Positions 1-12,000 of a stretch of 64,000 bases of DNA are shown here, piece by piece. The DNA lies in the IMG/VR virus record IMGVR_UViG_3300020472_000017, positions 1 through 64,000 of that record; one strand, written 5' to 3'. The stretch comes from a virus. Position 1 is the stretch's first letter. Each line of letters starts with the position of its first letter. Made by a program: the position numbers and the translations under genes. The notes under the pieces are model-generated. The model ran no database searches, was not told the DNA's origin, and saw only the letters and a list, made by a program, of their open reading frames with translations.

Positions 1-3000
1 TAACCATCAAGTAGATCTGCGTTCAGGTTAGAACATACAGTTGTAGAACTAACTGTAATTGGTGCAGTACCAGTTGCAACAGTAGACTTAAGTTGACTGC
101 TAGCTTCGACTGAACCACCAACCATTAACTGTGATCCAGAACCAGTGCTTACACCAGATCCTTTGTTAATGAATACTCTACCAGTAGCAGAGTAGATTGA
201 TAATGCTGAGTTATTCTTAGCATTAGTTTGGAAGTTAGTTGTTAATGCACCAGAAGCAGTAGCAAAGTTTCTAATACAGAACCATGATTCATCATTATCA
301 TCCTGACCCATCTGCCAACCTGCGTCATTGTCAGTGTCAGTAAAGGTCATGTATGAAGATGATCCATCTCCACCAAATGTTATTCTATGATATCCTGCAC
401 GACCATCTCTAAAGTCTGCAAATAGAGTTGCACCATCACCTTGGTTAACAATCTCAAGAGGTGATCCAGGATTGCTATCGCCAATACCTAAACGTCCATT
501 ACGGAAGTATACATTGTTGTATGATAAGTGAGTTCCATTCCAACCAAAGTCATTACCATCAGTACCAAAGCGGATGTAACCAACAGAACCACTGTTTCTA
601 CCCTTGATGGCTAGAGAGTTAGTTGCTGCCTTACCTAGGTCAACACCATTAGCACCAGCAAGTTGTAAAACTCCAGTACCAGTGTTATTGAATACACCTT
701 GGTCAGCAGTTAAATCGTTAACTGTAAGGTGTCCAGAAGCGTCTCTGCGTGCGATTGTATTACCACTTGCTGCAGTAGACTGGGTGAAACCATCTAAGTA
801 ATGAGCGTCTAGCTGTGAGGAACTACCATCGTTACCTGCGTGCCACACGGTGTTACCATTAACGGTAATATCACCAGTGTTAATTCTTAAAGTACCATTT
901 CCGTTGTTAGTGTTACCACCAGAAATGATCATCTGAACATCATAATCAGGTGCTTGACCAGATGATCTAAAGTCTATCGTTGGAGTTGTAGAAGTAGCTG
1001 CCTTACCAATTTGTAATTTAGCACCTGCAGCAGCATCACGTAATCCAATAACAGTAGTAGAACCACCAGAGATTAGGTTAGATGATGTTACAGTCCACTT
1101 AGTTCCTGGGTTAGGACCTACGACATATATGTTTGCGTTGGTATTATTACCAACAAATGCGATCGTACCTGTGACTAAGGTGTAGATTTCACCCGATGTG
1201 TGAGTAAGTTCACTAACACCTGTAGAATCAACTACGATAGAACCAATATTATTTGTTGCACCTACATCAGAGTAGATAGTGTAAGTACCGCTTGGGTTAA
1301 TGTTACCGTTAGTACCAGTTCTTGCATGATAATCAGGAATGTATAGTGTATACTTCAGACCACTATCGTTAAGATAGAAGTTCTCGAAGACCATCTTATC
1401 CTGACCAAGAACCTCAGGTAAGAATACATCACCCATAGGTTTGTTGATGCCACCCTGAGAAGCACCGAAGTTATAACCAGACTGATACCATAGACCTTGA
1501 TGTCCATCTAGTTGATCAGCATCTAATCCACTTGCAGCACCATCATTAGCACCCGACCAGACCTTATTCCAGTTACCATATACAGCATTACCACCAGAGT
1601 TACCTCTAATCCAAAGGTTGTCATTATCAGTCCAACCTAGTTGAATAGCAGCAGAACCTGTTGCTTCTCTCCTATAAGTTGTAATACCGTGGGTTGAACC
1701 ACCATCATTAAGACCAGTAGCAGCATTATTTCTTAATGCAGCTGCAACACCATTTGCTGCCTGAGCAGGTGATGGGTTGGAAGTTAGAGATGCAGTCTCG
1801 TTGAATATTCTGTTTGCAGTGTCTGCAGTACCAGATATAGAGATGTTGTAAGTAGTATTTGCAAGACGTGCAGGATCAATAGTACCAGCGGTTAAGTTAC
1901 CAGCGTTCTGATAGAATGGACCATGGTTGCCGTCTAGCTTATCAGCATTGAGTTCAGATCCTGGTCCTTGGTCAATAGCAACCTGACCATTAGCATCAAT
2001 TAAGAAACCACCTTCTGATTGGTTACCAATTGCTTGGTTAGCAACATCCTTACGGAAACGGAATACACCGTAGTTACCATAGACAGTAGCAGCAGGTGTT
2101 AAGTTATCACCCTTCCTAAGGTCAATTTCAATGTTACCATAAACACGGTTGATTGTACCTTTAGTAGCAGCTAAGATTGCTCCAGAACCACCACCAAATT
2201 CAGTTGGGATAGTTATAGAGAAGTCTGCAGTATATCCAGTACCAGAGTCAGTTACGGTAGCAGATGTAATAACACCACCAGATACAATGTAAGTTGCTCT
2301 TGCAACACCTGCATCAGTGATACTGACGTTACCACCTTCTAGTGGTAAGTTCTGATATGTACCATTAGTATATCCTGTACCACCATTTGTAATGGTAATA
2401 GTATCGATATAAGAACTATCAGTTACAGATCCACCAATAACTACACAATCCTGAGTAGTTGGTCTAATTGCTTGTAGTGCATACTCCCATGATGAATCAC
2501 CACGTAAGAACGTGTAAGAGTTAGATACACCTTTACTTGCTAATCTCTCTGGGTCAACTGTACCAGCAACGATGTTAGAAGCATCGATGTTAGTTGATGT
2601 TAACTGTGTCCAGTTAGCAATGTTACTACCAGAAGTATTAATTACCCTGTTGAGGTCAACAATTCTCTTTCTGGAAACGTTACCAGAAGTACTTGCTGAT
2701 GAAGCAGAAGTTACTGTATATTCACCAGAGTTGACTAGAGTAATAGAGTAGAAGCCATCAGCACCTCCACCACTTGTGAAATCTAAGTATGCTAGAGCAC
2801 CATTAGAAAGACCGTGACTGCTCTCAGAAACTGTGATAGTTGTACCAGTCTGAGAATACGTACCAGTTCCTAAGTTTGCAGCTGCACCATCAAGAATATA
2901 ATCAGAAGCATCAAACTTGATGTTGTTAGCAATATTAATGTTAACTCTACCTTCAATCTGAGCAGCAACAACTGCGTTATTGTTTGTAGGTGAGTTAGGT

Positions 3001-6000
3001 GCGGTTACAGTTGGCTGTGTATAATATCCAGAACCAGCGTTAGTAATAGTAACCTTAGTTACAACACCACTTGTTACGTTAGCAGTAGCAGCTGCCTGTA
3101 CACCAGAACCTGAATCAGGTGCTCCAATTGTTAGAGCAAAGTCACCAGTATAGTCTCCACCACCATCAGTAATAACGAAGTTGTAAATTTGACCATCGTT
3201 ATAAGATTGAATAGTACCACGAGCAGTCGTTGTACTACCAGCTACGATAGCACCATTAGTGAATGAATAAGCTGAATTAGGCTGGAATGCTAAGAACTGA
3301 GATTCTAAGTCATTCTCCAAGATATAGGAAACAGCAACACCATCAGTCTCAAATGAATGAGTACCAGTACCTTGACCAGTTAAATCAATTGCTTGGTTGT
3401 TAGTTGCGTTAGACTTAGTAGTAGCAAGCTTAACATTGTTATCATCTACCTTTATAACGAAGTACTTGGTGTTAGTTGAAAGGCCACCAATTGCAGTAGT
3501 GCCTTGTGTATATGTTAATCCATCACCATCATTTGAACCATGACCTGTAATAGTAATGGTCTCAGTACCTGTATTGACACTTGCAGGTGCTACGCTGAAT
3601 GTTGTAGCAGTTGTTTGAATTGCAATGTCACCAGATTTTGCATCCTCAATAGCAAGTCTCTCTGCTTCAGATGTAACAGAGGTGATATTAAATGGACGTA
3701 AAGCAGGTATCTGATCAATGTTAATCTTACCTGAAGACGTTAACTGAACCAGTGCAGATGGAACTGCGTTTGTTGAATATGGCTGGTTGAGGTATGGTCC
3801 TAGATTGTTTGAAATATAATCTTTAACTGATGCCTGAGTAGGTAGTAATGCATCAGATGCGAATGTACCACCAAGAGTATCAGCGTCAGAGAAACCTGTA
3901 ATCGTGATGTCACCACCAACGATCTTAATAGATGATAGTTCAGAGATACTAACAGTACCAACGAAACTAATGTTACCTGTTCTGTTGTAGATAGTAACGA
4001 AATTACCAACCTTGAAGTCACCAAATTCGTTAGTACCTGAGGTGTAAACCTGACCGAAGGATTGTTCAGATGCTTCGTATGCAGTACCTAAACCAAATCC
4101 ACCGTTCTGTGGTAGAGCAGCATAGGTGTTACCAGATCCAGCGTATTCCCAAGTATGAGCAGATGAGTTAACAACAGATGGTCTGTGGAATTTAATTGAT
4201 TTACCTACAAGACCGCCTAGGTTACCATCAGCATATCTGTAACGAGTGTTAGGACTTGCATCTAGCGTGTAGTCCATCGACCTGTTGGTCGTGATCTTAG
4301 CAACAATCTGAGTTCCTGGAGAACCACTAACAACCTCAGTTTCAAGAATGATGTGCTCAACAGCAGGATCAGTAGGTGATACATCACCAATTCTAATGAT
4401 ATAGTCTTCAGTAGGAATCTGTGTTAGAGCTGTACCACTAACCTGAATGACCTGTCTTCCAGATTCAACTTGGTTACCATCAACATCATTAGTAATACTG
4501 TCAATGACACCAATGTCAAAGCTGTATGGGTCTGCTCTAAATCCACTTGCACGTAAAGCATATGTACCAAAGTTAGAAGCAGAGTTGGTTATGGATGCAT
4601 ATCCACCAGACTGGCAAACAACACCATCTTGACAGAAGATAGCGAACACAGAAACGACCTGTGTATATCCATCGTTAGTAATATTATATGCAGTACCACC
4701 AAAGGAAATGATAGTGAATGCGTTTGCAACCATCGACTTACCTTGTGGGTCGAATTGTGCAATGGTGTTACCTTGTCCGTCTAGCTTAAGACCAGGACGA
4801 GGTACGTTTGGTGTAGCGCACTTAGCACCGTCAATATCACAACCAGAACCTCCAAGGAATGAAATAACAGAAGAGTTCTGAATGAATGGAGATGCCTCAA
4901 TAACAGGCAAGTCTAAGAAGATATTGAGTAGTGGGAATGAGAACTTAGCAGCACCCTGTTCAGTAATAACTGGATCAGGATCTGTAACAGTACCGCTATA
5001 TGCAGTGGCACTTGATAGAACATTGTCCAGAATACCCCAATTGGTAGTGAGTGCAGAGATTACGTTAGCACACTCAGGTGCACTTGAATCTACTGTAATA
5101 GATCCATTAGAAACAGGAGCAATCTTCGAGAAGAACCCTGGTTCAAGACTATTTCTTATTGCTTTGATTGATAACTCTTTAGCATATGCAAAAATTGCAC
5201 GAGTATAATCAACCTCTTGAGTAACATGAGATATTGCACCACTACTAATGTATAGGTTAGCAGCTTCAACTATCTTGGAGTTACCAGTATAACGAAGGTC
5301 GAATTGGAATGCTTTAACGATGTGAAGAATGTCATCAATACACTGTTGATCTCCAGGTGAAATCGTTCTTGTTGCTGGAAGACTACCATAGCCACCTGCA
5401 GAGGTTCCTAGGGCAGTTGTAACAGTGGTAAAGAATGTTGTAACCGCAGATGCTACATCAGTACATGTAGGTGTAGTAGCTGCTGTATCTGTAGCATGTG
5501 TAAGACTATCTGTATTGATTGCTTGTTCTACAATTGAGAACAATGTATCAATTGATGATTTAACTGATGTACATCCACCAGGTTCTACTGTAATTGTAAG
5601 ATCCTTAGTCTGATCAATACCATGCCAACCCTTAACGTTGACTGTTTCGTTAGCAGCAACCTGTTGAGCAATTTCACTTGCCATCTCAAAGACAGCACGA
5701 GCTTGGAATTCTTCTCCATCTACATGAGGAGTTCCAACAAAGTATCCTGCATGATCGTATACAGCATCATTACCACCATTGGTTAAGTTGTATGCTACTG
5801 CTCTTAGAACGTCAGAAGCATCATCCTTACAATCTTGATTGTGATTAGGAATTGTAAATCCAGGATCAGCAATTGGGTCTGTTGATCTTGGATAGCTGCT
5901 AGTGCCACCACCACCATGAGTACAACTCAACTGTAGTGATTCTATTGCAATCTTAACTGTAGAAGTTGCATAACTAACAGAATCGGCAGCAGCAGATACA

Positions 6001-9000
6001 AATGTATGTGCTGTAGTATTAGTAGAAGGTATAGTAGTTAATACTAATACATCAAAAGTATTTGCAGTTACATTGGCAATACTAATCCACTTATCGCTAA
6101 TTGGGTCAGTTGATCTTGGGTAAGAATGGTTACCACCACCATGAGTACATGTGAAGGTAAATGCATTATCTGCTAGCTTGACCCTATCACCAGGCTTAAA
6201 TCCATGGTTATTAATAGTAACTGTAAGAATACCAGTATTCGGATCATACGCACCGTCAATCGGAGTGTGCGTAGTTGGAGCAGTGAGTTCATTGGATCCA
6301 ACCGTTAATACAAGAGCACCTGTTGCGGGATCGTATGTTCCTGCAGAAGGTACGTAATTATTAATTGTAGAAGAAGTTGATCTCTTAACACCATTAGTTG
6401 TTGAAGATACCCATGTGTGTGCATAGTTACCACCAGTGATAACTGAGTTATTCAACGCAGACTGATAGGTATGTGTTGTAGTGTTAGAAGAAATACCAAC
6501 ATCAAGAGTTACTGTAGTTCCAGTTGTAGCTACAATAGGAATTGAAGTATTATATGACTTGTCACGTTTCTGCTGAATACCATTAGCAGTAGCAGATATG
6601 AATGTATGAGCATCAGTGTTGGTTGAAGGAAGTGCATCAAGAACTTGTAGATCAAATGTAGTTGAAGTTACGTTGAATACCTTCTGCCACTGATTATAGA
6701 TTGGGTCTGTTGCTCTTGGATAAGACTTATTAACTTGACCACCACCGCCAAATCCACAACTAAATGTGATAGAATTCTCTGCAAACTTAACCCAGTCACC
6801 GTTTCTCATTCCATGAGCAGCGGTTGTGGTGATCTTCATAATACCCGTTGTTGGGTTATATGTTGTACCAGCACCAGCAGTATGTGAATCAACTACAGCT
6901 CTTGGATAAGCGTGTTCTGTAGATCCACCATCCTCATCACACTTGAATGTAATAGCACCTGTTGTTAGTTTTACATGCTCTTTAACATGCTTCAGACTAT
7001 TAGCAGTTGCAGATACAAATGTATGAGCGTCACTAACTGATAGTGCAACACCACCAGTACAATCAAAGTCAAATGTATTTGCAGTTACGTTCCATATATT
7101 AACATACTTACCGTCAATTGGTTGACCTGCTTTTGGATAAGACTCATTACCACCGCCACCATATCCACAGCTCATCTGGATAGTACCAGTAGCAATGTTA
7201 ATCTTGTCTCCCTCTTGGAAACCGTGATCAGTGACAGTAACAGTCATCACACCAGTGGTGACATTCAATGCAGCACCAGAGACCGTATGACTAGTAGGAG
7301 CCGAAAGATTGTGATTACCAATAGTAACTTCTACAAGACCCGTTGCAGGGGTGTATACAGCGTTTGTAGGAGTGAACGTAACAGGAGGAGTAGTACCTAC
7401 GTTAATATCGAAAGAATTCTGTGTAACATTAGTAACACTCTTCCAAACATTAAGAGCTGGATCAGTCGATCTTGGATATGTGTGCTTGGAGAAATTATCA
7501 TCCATAGCACAAGTAAAGGTCAATGAATCCTGTGCGACCTGTACTTTCTCACCAGCGGTAAATCCGTGGTTAGGAATTGTAAGAGTTAAGACACCTGTAA
7601 TTGGTTCATATGTAGCACCAGTTACAGTATGCTTCGTGAAACCTGTGTCATTATAAACGACTGCTCTTGTAACACAATTGCTAACTGAAGATACCCAAGT
7701 ATGTGGAGTAACATCAGTATTTGCTTTACCAACATTAACTTTAATATTATTTGCGTCTACTCTTCTAACACCCATCCACTTATTGTAGAATGGGTCGGTT
7801 GTACGAGGATAATCTTTCTGTGTGGCATTACTGTCTAGTCCACAAGTAAACTTCAATCCATCAGCTGCGATCTGAAGTCTGTCCCCATCTACAAATGGGT
7901 GACTTGCAATGGTAAGAACCATTTCACCTGTAATAGGATCATACTTAGCACCAGTTGGAGTAAACTGATATGCGGATACACCTTGGAATGTATGAGCAGT
8001 TGTGTTTGTTGGAGTAGTACCGTTTAAAGCATTGATAGTAATATCATTGCCAGATACTGCTTCAACTGGTACATCAGTCAAGCTAGAGATGAAACGCTCA
8101 ACTGCTTCTTCTGAAATAAACTTATTATTAGTATTAAGTAGATTTGCAGCATCCTGAGTTAAGTTAGGAACAGTTCCATACGTACCCCTATCTAAAGTAA
8201 TAGTCTCATATTGCTGAGCTGCAGTACTATGAGGATGTCTTAGGATTGGCAGATTACGGATAACCTTTAATGCATAATCCTTTGCATAGTTAAATGCTTC
8301 TACATACCTATCTTGATTACTTGTAGTTACCTGAGTGATGAAGTAGTTACAAGCATCATATACTCTGTCATTACCACCCCATTTAAGGTTGTGATATAAG
8401 GACTTCTGAAGGAAGTCAGTAATATCATCAGTACAATTTGAAGTATTGCCAGGAACGTTATATCCACCATTAGCAGCAAGCATTCTCTTAACTGCTACCT
8501 CAGATATCAACTCAGCGTTGTGAGCGAGAAGATCTGCAGCATCAGCTTGCTTATTATTAGCTGGGAAACTATTTGGAGTTCTATATGGTTTCCTTATATC
8601 AGTGAATGTACCATCTGTTCCAGTGGTAGCATTACTAACAATATTTTCACCAATTTCTAATATAAAAGTTCTATGGTCAACAATATCACTAACAGCCCAC
8701 TTACCATTGATACCAGCAGTTCCACTACCAGCAATCGTTACATTAGCAGCAACACCAACATTAACTGTAATTGATGAAGCAGCATCTACAGCGGTAATTG
8801 CAGTTGCTGTATTATATACTGGATCACTAGATCTTGGATATGTGTGAGATGTTTGATGATTATCTCTCGAACATGTAAAGCTTAATTTTCCTGCACCAAT
8901 TGTTACAGTATCAGCAGTTGTGAAGGTATGAGCACCAATGGTCATTACCAACTCACCTGTTACTGAATTGTATGTGGCTGCAGTTACATCCTTCTGAACA

Positions 9001-12000
9001 CTACCAGCAGTTATTGTGATAGCATTGGATGAAGTACCACCATTATAGGTGTGAGTATGATTTCTAAATCCTCTGAAGAGGTTGTGTCCTGTATTAACTT
9101 TAACTGTAAGTTTGTTATAGTTAACAGTCCAACTATCAATTGGATGAGCAAATGTATCACCTAATGCATTAAATGTAGTAGACCCAATTGTTAAATTGCT
9201 TGCTCTAGTAGCAGAATTTTCATGATATGATTTGACATATCCATATGCTTCTTCTGCAATAAATTCTTGGTTAACTTTAATAGCTTCAGCACCATCTCTA
9301 AACCTAGCAGTTTGAGAGATCTTAGTAAATCCATAAGGAGAGTTCCTTAAAGATGCTAGAACATAGTTACTAGATGAGATAACCGCTTGGTTACCAGTTG
9401 GGTTGAGTGTTGCATCAAATACACCAACAGCTGCTCTTACAACAAATTGTAAAGAGTAACCATCAGGACGTTCAATACGATGAGTGATATATTTACGACC
9501 ATTAAGATCTTCAACGTTATCTAATACACTAACTGTAGATCCACTAGCAGTTGCAGTGTTAGTTGTTGATTGAATATTTGCTGCTTTAAGAACAAAGATA
9601 GCAGTTGTATTGGAACTATTATACTTCGCAGTACCCATGCCCAATTCAGTATTACCTGGAAGAGTTGGAGTTCCAGCACCTGTAGCAAAGGTATCAATCT
9701 GATAAATCTTACTTAATGCTTCTGAACCAGCTCCACTGAAGTTAAACTTAAGTCCACATTCTCCAAGTGAAACCCAATTACCGAATAATGTACTAGTGAG
9801 TGCGTTATCACAACCAGTAATAGTAACTGTAACTTCACCACTTGCTAAAGCCCATGAGGTATTAGTAGATGCACCAAAGTTAATTGCACTACTTACGAAA
9901 CCATATAACTGAACTTCCTGTCCAACTTCATAGTCATGGTAAGAAGTACCAGATAAAGTAAATGTAGGTCCAAGATAAGTCTGCTGTGTAGCTAATGAAG
10001 TATCAATCGTATTGATTGATAGAACTCTACTCGCTATTTCAAATCTTTGATATCCAGAACCTGTATCGGTAAAGGTAAGAGTAACTGGATTATCATTACC
10101 CTGAGCATCTTTTTGTACAGCGTTGGCAGCAGATGTAGCAAGTCTTATCCAATCAGTATTCTCTTTATAAACATAATAAGTAGTACCATCTACAAGACCA
10201 GAGATGCCACCCATCTTGCTGGCACGATATACTATACCATCACCAGTTGCATACTGGTGTGTGGGGATATTAATACGATTACCTTCTGGCATAATCTGGC
10301 CAGAGGTGAATAGATGAAGATTAGTATTTGTAGATACTGCAGTGATATCTTTAATACCTGTAGTAGCTGTAATTGTTGTAGAATTAAGCCAGGTATCATA
10401 AAGTTCAATAGTGTTGGAATCAACAGCTCTTACGTAATAAAGCGTATCATCAGCAAGACCTGCTAGTACAGCAGCTTCATCCTTTTGATAATAAACTTGA
10501 TCACCAGTCTTTAATAAGTGACCAGTAATTGTAATCCTATTTGTAGTTAAGTTAACCTTAGTAGCATCAGCAGGGAAAGCTATAGTTTCTCTTTCTGAAT
10601 TAATTGTATGCTGATAGATCTGATTAGAGATAGTCTCTAATTCAGGTCTTAATGATTCAGCGTCAGAAACGTCAAATCTGTTAGATGGATTATTCTGTAA
10701 GTCAGTAACAATATTTGCTGCTACAGCATCATAGAATATTTTTTCAGCGTCCTGGAATACATCATTAACACCTGATGTAATTAATATCTTAACACTACCA
10801 GTTGAATATGGAGATGCTTGTGGACCTGTGAAGGTAATCTCTTGAATAGTACCTAGTGTACCAGAAGATCCACCTTGTACGAAGTAACCAACTACAAGAG
10901 TAGTATTGTTACCTGTATGGTTAGTGAAAGTAATATTGAAGAGGTTATCACCACGGAATTTATCACCAGGAACAGCTGGGATCTGTCCTAATTCTGGTTC
11001 GTAGTAAAGTCTTTGCTTATCGTCAAATACGAATGCATACTTCCAAGTATGAATTACAGTACTCTGTGGGTCTGAAGAGTTCTGAAGTGCGTCTCTAAGT
11101 ACACAACCAGCAACATATGTTTCGTTAGATGCCTTAAGAAGGTGACGGTCGGCGTTCATCGGTCTGATGATAACACGACGTAAGTTGTCACCAATTAGAG
11201 AACAGTTCCTTGGAACTGAAATTGGGTTATCTTCTAGATATTCACCACCAGAAACAATCAGTGAAACGTATTCATCACTAGGATCTGGTTGAGCTTTCTG
11301 TAAACCGTAAGCAATTTGTGCTGCTTTCTTAATAGTTTTTACAGGTCTTGCAGCAGAACGACCATCATTTAGATCACTACCAATAGTCTGAGAGACATAT
11401 ACACGTCCACCAGTGTCATTTGTAGCAACTTTATAAACAAAATCTGTAGTTGCGATACGCCTTGACTGATCAGTCAGGGGTGGGGTATCAGCAGTTGGGT
11501 AAAATGTTTGACCGTATGTATTACTTGTTACGTCTGTATCTTCATAGTTAAACAGATTAGGCCCACGAAGATCCAACGCAGGGTTGATTATAGTCTGAAT
11601 ATCTAAGTTAACGACCTGTGCAGTGTCAGAAATGATAGAACGTGTCGTTCTGATTTGACCTTCTACATCAAGCTCGTACTGAGGATCGGTAGTATTAACA
11701 CCAACACGAATATTATTTTGAGGATTTAAATTTAAAGTTAATGCATCTTTCTCATTAGCATCAACACCCACAGACATTTCTATGGATTGGTCACCTTGAA
11801 TACTTAGAGATCTTACTCTCTTATATGCTAGAGTATTACCAGCAGTAATTACACCTAAATTTGCACTTTGGAATGAAAGATTATCATCATCTACCTTGGT
11901 TACAGTATAAGTTCCATCAGTTTCACCACCAGAGGTAAAATCGACGTACAACTTTTCACTACCAATAAATCCATGAGCAACAGAAAGGATATTAACTACA

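Noticed and set aside
7122-7526. A 134-aa plus-strand frame (Ser/Thr/Arg/Asn-rich)
   Set aside because: It lies opposite the HTYPR repeat region of the edge fibre and reflects its codon use; no support for a gene.
5860-8860. A possible CRISPR array
   Set aside because: The repeats are coding, diverged, about 300 bp long and in frame; there are no short identical repeats with regular spacers.
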